Assembly (NCBI GenBank): GCA_946811695.1 | Contig: OX328126.1 | Location: 8,446,197 to 8,510,196, forward strand | DNA: 64,000 nt | DNA from: Gonocerus acuteangulatus | Lineage: Eukaryota; Arthropoda; Insecta; Hemiptera; Coreidae | Direction: 5' to 3' | Shown here: positions 1-10,825 of the stretch, piece after piece | How the letters are laid out: each line of letters begins with the position of its first letter | How positions within the stretch are numbered: the first letter of the stretch is position 1 | The notes under the pieces: generated by a model | Database searches by the model: none | What the model was told of the DNA's origin: nothing | The model's input: the letters and a program-made list of their open reading frames with translations, nothing else | Translations under genes and position numbers: made by a program

Positions 1-1097
1 AGTCAGTTTCTGGCATAGCAAAGAGTAGCATTCCTATTCAAAATAAAGGCTAAGTTATATTCCATAAGTCCATCACAAATATTATCTTTTGTCAACCAAT
101 TAAATAAATAAAAGAGTAATAAAAGGGATAGCAATTGGCAGTGCTTAGTTTGGCAGTATTTATTTTTTTTAAAGAAGGCAGAGTGAAATAAAAGAAGGGT
201 CCAAATATCTCGGCTAGGAGCGATAAGGTATACAAGTTTCCCAGGAAGATAAGAATAGAGGTGCTTCCAAAAGTTGCCCTTTGAACATCCAGGTGGCGAT
301 CGCTGAAGACAAACACCCTTGGTATGGTGGGAGTAACGCCTCTATAAAAAGGGCCTTCCCCCACCACTCGAGCTCATTCGAGCACCAGAGGCAAAGGGCG
401 CACGATCTCCTTGCAGAATCAGCTGGTCAGCCGACACCAAGCTCTCACTTCATCTTCACTTGATGGCCAGACAACACTCTATGATCTAGCAGCCGACCAT
501 CATTCTCCTCAACTACAACCAGTTTGCCTCTTCACTTCCAGAACATCATCCGTATCATAAGCTGAGTATACCTCAATACCTGCCAATCTTCAATTAAATT
601 CAAAAGCTAGCTAAAATTTCATAATGGCCAATATTTATATTTTAATATATAAGTTAATATTTTAATTATGTTCTAACTTTTCTTAAATAACCCAACATTG
701 ATACAATTATGTGAGTCAAGCACCTTTTCTTTTTTATATTTTATTTTATATCACAGCCATGCCAAATCTTTTATTCAATATAAATCATTGGTTTCCAACT
801 CTATTTTATTTGTAATGAACCTTTCTCCTGGTATATAATATGGTCTCAACACATAAAAGGACAGATGGTAAGAAGTGGTTCTAATTATATATTTCTCATG
901 CTTTTCTTTCAGGAAATTTATTAAATTAATTTAATTATTCAAACGGTTTTATTCATAAGTCCGTATGTGGTGAGTTTGGTAATTTTTAAATGAACCTTGA
1001 GATATAATGAAAATATAATAAAAACATTTCAAATCAACTTTTTCTATAATAACTTAAAAATAATTCAATTTTCTTTTTCTTGCCGAACCAAAACACC

Positions 1098-1138
<41 letters not shown>

Positions 1139-1960
1139 TGTTATAATATAAAAAATAAAAATAAATTTAATGTAGCCACACGTAGATGTGCCAAAATGTT
1201 ATAATATAAATTAAAAGAAATATTTTAAATAAGTTTATTTACGTACACCTCTACGTTGGGAGCCAATATAATAAAACTTTATACTATTTAATTTTAGAAA
1301 CTCTTTATCTCAGGGTTCGGGTTCGAGTTCAGTAAAGTAAAACAAAAATAATTTTAAATAATAAAGAACAAAACAAAAGGATAAAAAAAAAAACAAAAAA
1401 AAAACTCATAGATAAGTTATATCCAGGCATAGATAAACAAGCATTACCTGATATAAAGCCAGCTCGGTATTCTGCATAGGACGGGATCTTCTTTAGAATT
1501 GTATCTTCTTTTCACTGAACTGCACTTATGAGACTGTCTCTTCTTGTAAACTCAAGTATAGAGATGAGATTGTATCTTCTTGTAAACTGAATTGCTTTTA
1601 ACAGACTGACATATGAGACTAGCTGTACACTGAACTAGAGCTGCATTAGGAATGGCGTTATTTCTTGGCGGGAGCGTCATACCGGTCTCAAATGCTACCT
1701 GTATCGACTGCTAGACAAATATAACAAATAATATTTGCCTATCCCAGCAACGAATCCAACATATCAATGAGCTTTTTTTTTGGATTTTCCGAATTTTCTG
1801 TGTTAGTTTTTTAATTTAGAACTTTTAATCTTCGATGAAAGTTAATATAAGAAAAATGTATTTGTTTTTTATTTTGCGCAAACCTTGTATTCGTCTTTAC
1901 CCGCCTTTTTTACCTTTAACGGTTATTTGAATTTAAAACTTTTAAATATGTAATGTAAAA
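1..1960. other. AT-rich stretch without a recognised gene
   Basis: No open frame here resembles a known protein. Around 341-349 there is a TATA-like string (TATAAAAAG) followed by a GC-richer segment to about 480. This could be a promoter or part of a retrotransposon LTR, but no second LTR, primer site or coding region is visible, so it stays unassigned. A pure (AT)n run lies at 1101-1135. The remainder is low-complexity A/T sequence. Confidence 0.3.
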
Positions 1961-1969
1961 TATCATTAC

Positions 1970-1977
1970 AATATATA

Positions 1978-2042
<65 letters not shown>

Positions 2043-3724
2043 CTGTTCGCTCTGTAGGTGGAAGACAAATGGTCCGATTGTGATGAAATTTGGTACAAAA
2101 ATCCTTCGTCCAATTTAAAAGGTCAAGTTCGTTAACCAGCAGAATCCGCCCACTGGAAGATGGCGTTTGGGGCGAAATTCGCGCAAAAAAAATCGTAACG
2201 CTTACGTTTTCGAGTTCATAAGCTTGTAAGTACTCGTTTTATAGGCTTCTTGGGCTAGGAAAACGAATGAAACCATTTTCAAGGCGATAGCTTTAACCGT
2301 TTTCGAGAAAATTGGAAAAATAGTTTTTGAATACTGTTTTTGGTTTGGGTACTTAGAATCATGGGATTCAGTTGAAACATTTTCTGCATGTTCTACTTTC
2401 ATTAAAACTAATATGTTGAAATTTTTGTTACGTTTGGAGTTTAGGAAGGGTTAGAATAAAATATTTTATTAACAGACATAAAAAGTTTTGGTAACTTTGT
2501 ATACTTTCCTTAATATGTCGAAAAAGGTTGAGAATCTTGGGAAACGGAAGATGACCATTAGAAAGCTCACTAAATGTTCTACAAAAAAGGTTCTGATGAA
2601 AGTTTTGATTAGGCGATGTCAATCGGATAAATAAGTGCTTAAACTTTGAAGTAATTGATTTCGTTTATTCGAACAGTTCTTTTTGTTTGTTTTTATTCCT
2701 TGTTTTTTTTTTTTAATTGCTTATAGTTGGATAATGTATTTGACAATAAAACAGATTAAGTAAAATAAGAAAAACAATTCATTGTTAGAAATATAGCTTG
2801 CCAAGAGAAAGAGATTTTTTTTATCTCTGTTTACCTTTGTTCTTAATTGTTTTTTTTTTCTCGGTTTGCCTTAAGTTTTAATATCTTGCTGTTATTTTGA
2901 TTGCATTTTTTTTCAATAAAACATGACAAAAGTAATTGAAAAGCGTGTCTGTATTTTGAATTGACTTTGAGAGTCTTGCTTTAGATTGAGGAATTTCCGC
3001 TTCTAGCCTGTAGGTGTTAACAGTTTACATGCAATAATTATAAAAAAAAAAAAAGATTAGTTCTATTTTAAACTTTCGAAATGGCAATATGGATGAGAAT
3101 GGATACGTCTTAAAATGACGCAGTTCCTGCAGAAAGAGAATGTTTAGACTCTGTGTAGGGTCAGACATTTGCCCGGGTCAAGCTACTAGGCAGGCTTCAG
3201 GTAGGTTTTATTGCACTTCTTAAATCAAGATGCATCCTAGGAGAGAAGACAGATATTGTACCTGTAGGAAGTCATAAAGCCAAATGCTATAGTAGAAATA
3301 TAATTATATTTTGTGGTTGTATGTGGCGTAATACATTAAAAAATAACATAATAATACTTTCTCATTTTCTTGTACAATTTTATTTTGTTTAATTGCATTT
3401 AACAGTAAAATGAGTAGTTTAGTGTTTTTAATTGCATTTAACACTAAAATGGATATGTTAGTAAAGCAAGTTAAGTCAATTAGAAACAAATTCGTAGTAG
3501 AGTCTTCGTAGAGAGAAACTTGGGATGGCGGAAAGAGTAATTTTCGCTTAGAATAGTTTCTTGTGCCTTGCCGACAATCTTGCTTTTCTTTGGAATATGT
3601 GTTTACATTAAGAATGATCTAAACAAAGTAATAACTGTTTCTATTCTAAGTATACAAAATGACACTAGGGATATGAATGGAACCGCGCTAAGATGATGCA
3701 GTTCCTGCGAGTCGGACTTTTTTT
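1970..3724 (+). mobile_element. Family A Helentron-like element, 5' end missing
   Basis: A (TA)n tract at 1970-2037 leads into the conserved family A body, which starts with TGTCTGTTCGCTC and contains the block beginning GGTCAAGTTCGTTAACCAGC. The copy ends at 3665-3724 with the family 3' terminus: GGAACCGCGCTAAG, then a GCAG-TTC-CTGC mini-hairpin, then GTCGGACTTTTTTT. The 5' hairpin found in full copies (for example at 25996-26030) is absent. The interior 3120-3490 is homologous, in reverse, to 18320-19390, so both belong to one longer subfamily. No protein is encoded. Classification as Helentron-like is inferred from architecture. Confidence 0.55.
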
Positions 3725-4211
3725 GTATGGGAATGGAATTCCCTCTGCCTTCCCCACCCCCTTCCTCATATGATGATTACAAATATGTACATTATTTTAA
3801 AAGCTTCTTCACTTATTTATTTATTTTTTTTATATGTTTGCTGAAGTAACTACAAAAGAAAGACTTGGGCCTTGGTGGAAATTTTATTCGAAGCCATCTG
3901 TCCTGAAAGTGTTAAATGCCATCTTGTGGAACCAGGAGGGTAAAAGGTCTGGAACCTGCAACCCACCTAAATGTGTTGTGTGTTGCCTATTCCTACATAT
4001 CCTTAAAAAAACATTCAATGCTATAACGGTATACCATGAAAACCGGTAGTACATTTTTTTTTACGGTTCAAACTGTCCTATTTATTTAAATAGGCCTCCT
4101 ATTGTAAGAAATCAGGCAATTTAAAAATTGTCTAACCAAAAGGGAATTTTGTCCGTTGAAGGGTTAAGTATAATAGAATAAGACCATAATGTTATTATAT
4201 TTTGTTTGTAG

Positions 4212-4415
4212 ATTGCAAGAAGATATGCAGAATTTGCTGGTGCTATAATCAGTTTGAGTGAAAGCTATCCGAGCGAGCTAGCATCTCTTCTCCTTGCAGA
4301 ACTTCAAGGGGAAGTGAGGATGTTCATAATGAGGATGGCTGCGATATTTCCCATGAGGCTACAACAGCTTGTTTTCCTTATCAACAATTATGAATTAATT
4401 CATTCAATTTTATGT
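4212..4415 (+). CDS. VPS52: VPS52, third-last exon (GARP/EARP subunit)
   Basis: This exon encodes 68 residues in phase 0 between an AG acceptor (4210-4211, after a T-rich tract) and a GTAAGT donor at 4416. The translation has the family signature RRYAEF near its start and FPMRLQQLVFLINNYE near its end, matching the conserved animal VPS52 core ahead of the C-terminal domain. VPS52 is a coiled-coil subunit of GARP, which tethers endosome-derived vesicles at the trans-Golgi network, and of EARP, which acts in endosomal recycling. Upstream exons, which make up most of the protein, are not in this window or could not be recognised, so the previous intron runs at least to the window start or is filled with repeats. 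Identification rests on remembered family sequence; no search was run. Confidence 0.88.
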
Positions 4416-4493
4416 GTAAGTTAAGTTTTTATTTTTATTTATTTTTTTTTTTTAAGGAAATTTCCTTCATGTCACCTTTTGACACGTTTCTAA

Positions 4494-4496
<3 letters not shown>

Positions 4497-4548
<52 letters not shown>

Positions 4549-4549
4549 A
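4497..4549. repeat. (TA)n microsatellite in VPS52 intron
   Basis: Near-pure TA dinucleotide tract inside the intron between 4416 and 5867. A separate SINE tail remnant follows it immediately. Confidence 0.9.
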
Positions 4550-4554
4550 ATAAT

Positions 4555-4630
4555 AATAATAATAACTTGCGCTAATGGCCAAGATTTATGTCGATGCGCC
4601 GTTAAAAAACAAAAAAAAATAATAATAACA
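4555..4630 (+). mobile_element. 5'-truncated SINE tail
   Basis: The segment GCGCTAATGGCCAAGAT...GATGCGCCGTTAAAAAA matches the 3' tail of the SINE copies at 28602-28833 and, inverted, 63362-63588. Only the last ~50 bases and an A-rich/AAT-rich tail remain. It lies in the VPS52 intron. Confidence 0.6.
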
Positions 4631-4773
4631 ACAACATGTGACGGCAGGCTTCTAAATTCTTGCAGGATCTGATTACCTTCAGAGACACAACAATATTGCC
4701 AAGATATACCATCAAGCAATAGCAGAAAGGTTCAGCATTATAGAAAGTACCGTACCGTATAATCCCACAAAGA

Positions 4774-5280
4774 CTTCTAGAAAATGATAGAATTAAAATC
4801 TACTGGGACGAAGCTATGATTACGGACCGAACTGTTCACCATAATAAACCAGATATTCTCATCATCTACAAGCATAATAAGACTCCTGATATAATTGATA
4901 TCTCAGTGCCAAATGATGAGAATATCCGGAAAGCATATGCCGAAAAGGTGCGAAAATATCAAGACTTGGCTATTGAGTTAAAAGATCTCTATAAATTAGA
5001 TTCCGCTAGAGTTACTGCAGTTATTATTTCGACCAATGGTTTGATACCGAATACTACAGTCAATGCCACTAAATATCTGAAATTGTCAGAGGAACACTTA
5101 ATATAATCCCAGCAAGCAGTTCTACTTGACACAGCTAGAATCATAAAAAAATTTCTTAATGCTCATAATTAGTAACTAAAAAAATATTTATAAAAATAAT
5201 TCCTTTTACTGGTTGGAACTATCCCCCAGTAAAAATATTCTCCAGCAATCTGAGAGACCCCACACCCAAAATAATAATAG
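4774..5280 (+). pseudogene. 3' fragment of a non-LTR retrotransposon ORF (nuclease-like C-terminal region)
   Basis: The frame starting [19 protein letters not shown] and continuing [10 protein letters not shown] and [10 protein letters not shown], then EKVRKYQDLAIELK, matches a C-terminal segment common in invertebrate retroelement polyproteins. Its D/E and K spacing resembles a PD-(D/E)XK-type nuclease, but that is inference. The frame has an in-frame TAA at 5104-5106 where the copy at 40406 has a leucine codon; it then resumes (QQAVLLDTARII) to a second stop near 5172. A 3' tail with AATAATAAT follows. The 5' truncation point is nearly the same as in the copy at 40406. It sits in a VPS52 intron in the gene's own orientation. 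Confidence 0.6.
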
Positions 5281-5286
5281 TAATAT

Positions 5287-5475
5287 CAAATAAGCTGAAA
5301 ATGCTTTATTTTAAGTTTAGAAAATGATGTACACATTCTTTCTTTTGATTATTTCACGAATTCAATTGTTTTAGAGAGTATATTAAAGGAAAAATACAAT
5401 CGTTAAACAATTATTTAAATTTTGTAAAATAAATTCAAAAATATGCTTATGTTTTCAAGTAAACTAGCATTTTCA
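5287..5475. repeat. Dispersed repeat, second copy at about 38590-38765
   Basis: The segment from GAAAATGCTTTATTTT to TTTTCAAGTAAACTAGCATT is closely similar to sequence inside the Harbinger-like element at 38038-39411. No coding capacity is seen. The family is not identified. Confidence 0.55.
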
Positions 5476-5750
5476 ACCTATTTTATTTTATTTGTCAGCT
5501 CCTAAGGCGCATTGGACGGAACGCTCGGACTTGTATTGACTATTGTTCGATGTAGAATCACCAGAAAAAAAATGGGCCAAATCGCTGGCCCCGCCGCTGT
5601 ATACTCTCCTTGTGAATATAACTAGTCCATTCTACGTCGTCATGAAGGGTTTTACCCGGATTTAATGTTCACTCTCAAAATTCAATACTTGTGGATTTTA
5701 AAATGAAATTTAACAATAAAATAGACCTTAACACAACTTAATATATATGC

Positions 5751-5781
5751 CTGATGATGAACCTCAACAGGTTTGAATCGT
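5751..5781 (+). ncRNA. Degenerate hammerhead-like motif
   Basis: CTGATGA is followed by one unpaired T, a stem (AACCT / AGGTT) with a CAAC loop, and then GAATCGTT where an active core would read GAAAC-GTC. The layout equals the better preserved motif at 18998-19031. The A-to-T change at position 15.1 of the core probably abolishes activity. It may be the 3' end of a decayed Penelope-like repeat in the VPS52 intron. Confidence 0.35.
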
Positions 5782-5867
5782 TGCTAATATAAGTTAATGT
5801 TTCAAACAATTCTGGGGAGCAACTACTGCCAGCTACTTCAAGATACATCTATTTTTTTTTTAAACAG

Positions 5868-6039
5868 GAAAAAACACAAGAAAACTGCCGTGAAGTCGAG
5901 TGCATGAGACAACTTCTTGCTAACCATAGCAATGAATTTGCTGAAGAAGTTCTTTCTCCAGCATTTGGTGGGATTATGGAATTTGTTAAGGATTATGAAA
6001 GCTTAGCAGATAAACCAGAAGATCTTCAGAAATTGGAAG
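5868..6039 (+). CDS. VPS52: VPS52, penultimate exon
   Basis: This exon has 172 bases: 57 codons plus the first base of a glycine codon that is completed in the next exon. The acceptor is a polypyrimidine run ending AACAG at 5867, and the donor is GTAAAA at 6040. The peptide contains EFAEEVLSPAFGGIMEFVKD, matching the conserved LSPPFGG segment of VPS52. It continues the reading frame of the exon ending at 4415 after an intron of 1452 bases. That intron holds a (TA)n tract, a SINE tail, a retrotransposon fragment and a hammerhead-like motif. No frameshift or stop is present, which suggests a live gene. Confidence 0.9.
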
Positions 6040-6266
6040 GTAAAATATAAACTTTTTTTCACCTGTTCAAAAAAAAAATTATTATTACTAGGAATATTGA
6101 AACACATTAGAAATCTCATGTCTGTAAGTTGTGTCTTTTTTTTTTCAATACACTTTCAAAACTCCACTTTTTGATTTTCAGCGCCCTGTAAATGAATTTA
6201 AACTGGTTGATTGACCTTAGAGATGTATTATAATACTCAAACGCCTTTCAATTTTTCTCCTCACAG

Positions 6267-6517
6267 GTAAATCCCTGCAACTTGTGGATTCGTTTTCTTC
6301 TGGTTGGAAAGCTGGGATTGAATCATTGAACAAGGAAATACCTAGTTATTTCCCCAACTTTCTGACTGGCTCGTCTCTCGTCCAACGTGCCCTCGCAAAA
6401 TTGCTTCAATACTATGACAGGTTTCATAAATTACTCACGCCGAATGCTAGAAAAAGACTTGTAAATATACATCAAATTAAAGCTGAAATCAAGAAAAATA
6501 AAACCAATTTTTCATAA
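6267..6517 (+). CDS. VPS52: VPS52, terminal exon with stop codon
   Basis: The exon starts after TCACAG (acceptor at 6265-6266) and supplies two bases to finish the split glycine codon. It then encodes 82 residues and a TAA stop at 6515-6517. It contains SSGWKAGIESLNKE, GSSLVQRALAKLLQYYDRFH and the C-terminal block VNIHQIKAEIKKNKTNF, which aligns with the extreme C terminus of animal VPS52 (INIHHLMVELKKHKPNF type). The three exons together give 208 continuous residues. The second intron is short (227 bases). This C-terminal region forms the helical-bundle part used in complex assembly and vesicle tethering. Confidence 0.92.
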
Positions 6518-6840
6518 AGCAATTGTACCTACTAAGTTAGGATTTGATTGAGAAAAATAGATATTTTTGAATACAATGGGTGATTTTCCAATGAGAAAAT
6601 GTATTGATTGATAATTTTGATACATTGGAAGGCTATTATATTGTGAAGTATACCTTAAAATAGTATTCTGTTGCCTAAAAGAAAGACTATTAATTCTGAT
6701 TTTTTTTGTTAAATTTGTTATTGTTTATTACTGTGTTATTTATTGTAATATAATAATGTTTAATTTATAGATATATTTTAATCCTTTCATATGATCTTAA
6801 TATGTTACAATTTAAATAAATAAAAAATCTCCTCCTACAT
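6518..6840 (+). terminator. VPS52: VPS52 3' UTR and polyadenylation signal
   Basis: An AT-rich untranslated region follows the stop codon. AATAAA hexamers occur at 6815-6820, overlapping a second AATAAA, and GT/CT-rich sequence follows at 6830-6870. This is the best candidate cleavage and polyadenylation region for the gene. Transcript evidence would be needed to confirm the end. Confidence 0.5.
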
Positions 6841-7475
6841 GCCAGAATGTATCTCACGTGGAATTCTTTTGGCCGGAATTTTTAGTTTATCTGTTATTTA
6901 TATGCTCAAATAAGCAGAATGAACCCTTGTTTTACTCATAACATTCACTAAAAGCAATACTCACCTTTTCTAAACATTTGTTACATTATAGCAAAACTGA
7001 ATGCAAATTTTCTGATCCATTTTTAAAAGGCATCAATAATCACCAGTCATAAGCATACAAATGTAACCTCCTTTCCAAACATACAATATGGCCACCAGTG
7101 TACAGATGCCCTTGTGGCAAGTTTAGTACACAGCAATGAAAAGCCATGCAAATTGGGCTAATACAAGCTACAAAATCACAGAATTGATGATACATCTTCA
7201 ACATACCTCATATTACAATCACTATACTCAAATAAAACAAAAAATTGGTTATAACCATCGGACCTAAGCAAAACGAAAAAGAAATGAGGACCAGAATAAC
7301 AAATAGTAAAATTTTACAAATATAGATAACATTTTATGTGCAATTGAGAGGAAAAATAATTCTCAGGAAATACGTTTACAAGCACGGCATTATCAGTCAT
7401 ATTTAGAAATCTATTAACTTGTAAAAATGCCCTCCTTCTGATTTATTGAGAAGATATGGTCGACCGTTCGGAAGT
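6841..7475. other. No feature recognised
   Basis: AT-rich sequence downstream of VPS52. No coding similarity, terminal repeats or microsatellite worth naming. Confidence 0.4.
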
Positions 7476-7596
7476 AGGAAGCGTTGATCGTCGGGGTTTC
7501 GGTCAGTGTTCTTATTCAATAAAACACATTTTATTTGCTAAAATGTGTTTTATTGAATAAGAACACTGACCGAAACCCCGACGATCAACGCTTCCT
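7476..7596. repeat. Perfect 58-bp inverted repeat with 5-nt loop
   Basis: Arms 7476-7533 and 7539-7596 are exact reverse complements around the loop TTTGC. The hairpin lies between two direct copies of CTCCTTCTGATTTA (left copy near 7433, right copy from about 7595). Perfect identity of the arms means a very recent event or an artefact. There is no resemblance to any other repeat in the window. Confidence 0.95.
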
Positions 7597-8380
7597 CCTT
7601 CTGATTTAGTTCATATCTTGTGAAATAATTTGTGCAATATGACCTCATATATTTCTATTGTATTCAATGTTACTTTTCTCCTAAACAGATCTCCATTCCA
7701 TAATATTTTTAAATATTTAAAAATGTATTTATTCATTCTATATATCCCTATGTATGAAATATCGCCTTTCTGTATATCTATTACAGTAGAAAATTCTTAA
7801 ACCAATTTTCTTCTAAATAAATATTTATTTTTTGTAAAATACAGATATATTGAAAAAATGTTTTCTTATTTTCCTTATGTCTACAGTTTTGTATTTCAGC
7901 ACACATACACATGCAACAATTTCCTACTCACTAAATCTTTATTTTGTGTAAAATACAATTAATAATAAAGAATAATTGTTTTATATATTTTTTATAAACC
8001 TATGTACATATTATTTTGAGTAAAATACTGATAATATTACACAATGTGTGCTAATAGCCTCGGCAGCTGATGCACAAAAATTAAATAAAAAAAAATATTA
8101 CACAATGCTTTTTATTTCATTTTTGTAGCCCTGTCTCCACAGTATCTTATATGAACACATGTAGTCCAGGCAACAAAGAGTTATAGAATTTTTGGAACAC
8201 AATTTTTTGACTTCATAACTTTTTTTGGACTAGTTAGGTGGTGAACATATTGTCCCTACCATATCAAACTATCGAATATACAAAAACTCGTTTTTCAGAA
8301 ACGAGACTTTGCTCTCAGATTGTGGGCGATAAGGCTTGTTGCAAATTGTCGCAACTCTAACTACTTTAGAATAGCCTTAA
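7597..8380. other. AT-rich spacer, probably 5' remnant of the next retroelement at its right end
   Basis: Nothing codes convincingly before about 8200. From about 8290 a segment reads like the connection between reverse-transcriptase and downstream domains (FALRLWAIRLVAN), but with stops. It may be a decayed upstream part of the element that starts clearly at 8381. Confidence 0.3.
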
Positions 8381-9884
8381 ATGAAGTATCGAATAAACTA
8401 CACACAATTTGAACCTGAAGCTCGGTTCTTGGGCCTAACCTTCAACTACACACTTTCATGGACACCGTATTTAAAAGAATTAAAAAAGAGATGCTTGAAC
8501 TCTTTGAATTTTTTAAAAGTTCTAAGCAATACTAAATGGGAAGCTGATCGAAAGAGTATGATAATGCTGTATAGAGGTTTGATTAGATCGAAATTGGACT
8601 ATGAATGTGTGGCTTATGGATCTGCCAGTCCCAGAACCTTAAAAACAATAGATAGTATTCATAATTCTGGTCTGAGAATAGCAACGGGTGCTTTCCGGAC
8701 AAGCCCCGTAGATAGTATATTGGTAGATGCTGGTGAGCCTCCTTTGCAGTATCGAAGAGATTTTCTGGCCTTATCTTACTTCGTAAAAATAATTACATCT
8801 CCGTATCACCCTTTAAACCACAATTTCAGGAACATGTATTTTAATGATAACAACAACCTTGCTAACAGCAACCAATTTATTCATAGATCCATAAGATTAC
8901 TGTCAAATTTGGATTTCGATCTAAGCAAACTCCATCAGCTGGCATTTCCAAATCGTGAACCTTGGACTCTTCACGCACCCAAAATGGATCTTTCACTTAC
9001 TAGATACATCAAAAAAGATACCGATCCTATGATATTTCAGGCTGAATTCAATAGAATCAGATTGAAGTATCATGGAGCAACAGAAATATACACAGATGGT
9101 TCCAAAACTCATGATGGCGTAAGATGTGCAGTAGTGGATGATGCCAGAATACAGATGCTATCTCTACCAAATCTAAGTTCTATTTACACAGCAGAGCTGC
9201 TTGCATTAAGCAAAGCAGTAAATAGTTTAAATCATAATACTAATAAGCTAGTGATATACACAGACTCTCTGTCTTCTCTCCTTTCAATACAAAACTTCTA
9301 TTCCCGCAATGCGATCATTTCAGACCTTCTTGAGGGAATAGATTTTCATTACAAAAGAAATCGACACGTCACTTTCTGCTGGATTCCAAGCCACAATAAT
9401 ATAAGCGGCAGCGATAAAGCGGATTTAGCAGCAAATAAAAGCAATTAAAGATGGCTTTCCTTACTCGCACATCCTACAGTCGGATGCTGTTGCTCATTTA
9501 AAATATTTTATTCACTCGATGTGGCAATATGAATGGAATAGAAAAGGAGACAACAAATTAAGAGAGATAAAATTCACTGCCTCGGCATGGAAAACCTCAT
9601 CTCAAGACAGTAGGCGGGATGAGGTGGTTCTGTCGAGAGTGCGAATTGGTCATACTAATCTCACCCATTCTTATTTATTCAGGCGGGAAGAAAGGCCTGA
9701 ATGTACAGTATGTGGTGAAGATCTAACAATTAAACATATTTTCACGGACTGTAGAGCATACGAGGAGATTCGAAATCAACTGGACATTCATGGTACTCTC
9801 TTTGATATACTTGGAGACGACCATGAATTGTGTCAGAGAACATTGAGATTCCTCAGGGCTACAGATCTGTTCACAAGAATATAA
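8381..9884 (+). pseudogene. Non-LTR retrotransposon ORF2, C-terminal half with RNase H domain
   Basis: A 355-residue open frame (8381-9448) begins in the reverse-transcriptase thumb/connection region (LGLTFNYTLSWTPYLKELKK, RSKLDYECVAYGSA). It continues into a complete RNase H domain: IYTDGSK (first Asp), YTAELLALSKAV (Glu), VIYTDSLSS (second Asp) and the HNNISGSDKADLAAN block with the last Asp. After a single-base frameshift near 9440, the frame resumes (GFPYSHILQSDAVAHLK) into 9519-9884. That part carries RIGHTNLTHSYL and the Cys-x2-Cys-x7-His-x4-Cys knuckle of CTVCGEDLTIKHIFTDC, and ends at a TAA at 9882-9884. The fingers/palm and endonuclease parts are missing, as expected for 5' truncation. 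The RNase H places it among I/R1/jockey-related clades. One frameshift in 500 codons indicates a fairly young insertion. Confidence 0.88.
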
Positions 9885-10810
9885 ATAACAATTAAATCTA
9901 TAAGTAGAAGTAAATCTAGAAAATACACTTGCACGCGCGTGTGTGTGTGCTTGCGTGTGTCATTCTATGTGTGTGCATTTACACCACCAAAAACTACTAA
10001 ATAAAAATATATTCATTGACTAAATATATGATTGATTAATTTTCAATTGCACACATATACATAGGCATCCATGACCCAAGTGGTTGAACTGCCTTAAAAA
10101 AAAGAAAAAAAAAGAAGAAAAACAACAACAAAAAAACACACAGCATAGCCCGCAACTTGTGCCAGAACTATGCGCAGAGACTTACAAATAGTGAACTCCC
10201 ATTTTTTTGCCACGTCAACGTAGACCCCCATGGATCCACCTGGACCACTTTGGGAATTATGGTGTTACATGAATCAAAATTAAAAAAAAATCCTGGTTTT
10301 TCAATCATTTAAATGTTTGTTTAAATCATTTAAATGAGTTTGTTTAAATTAGAACGTGGATTCCGTTAATCAGACAAAGGCGACCTCAGGAACACTGTTT
10401 TTTTTTGTGCCATAAAACGTAAGATATCGCATTCTTTGTATCCAAAACGTACATATGCCGCTCTAGAAAAACATATCGGGGGGGGGGGGCTAATTTAGAA
10501 TGGGCTTACCGCCGTACCTGGGGGTGTAGAATCAAAATTTTTTAACCAGCTGCCTGGAAATCAATAACGAAGTATTTCATTAACTAAGTACATGCATTAA
10601 TTAGTACTTATTACTGTTAATATCCCGAAACAATTTATTTTTCTAACTTAATCGAAAAAGATTTTGAATTTCCATTCCCCACCACATTTAGCCGCCGCTG
10701 ACAACGTACAGTACGAACCTCAGAAATGGTTCAAAACATTAAACGTTTGGCACGTATGAACCTCATCATTAAGTGCTTGGTTAAGACCTTTTTGAAGCAC
10801 AATATGTGGT
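9885..10810. other. Retroelement 3' flank and unassigned sequence
   Basis: A short GT-rich run lies at 9935-9975 and A-rich stretches near 10095-10140. A G10 run is present around 10480. No gene or transposon end was recognised. Confidence 0.35.
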
Positions 10811-10825
10811 TTGGCGAAAACAAAC

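Noticed and set aside
281..463. 60-residue frame after a TATA-like box
   Set aside because: No similarity and no splice or polyadenylation context; at most part of an LTR-like region that could not be confirmed.
2202..2402. Recurrent ~66-residue frame (HAENVSTESHDSKYPNQK) in many family A copies
   Set aside because: It appears in about eight element copies in both orientations with stops at differing places and has no protein similarity; it is an open stretch of a non-coding element.
3834..4049. 71-residue frame upstream of the first VPS52 exon
   Set aside because: It does not match VPS52 or any recognised family and lacks splice context; treated as chance.
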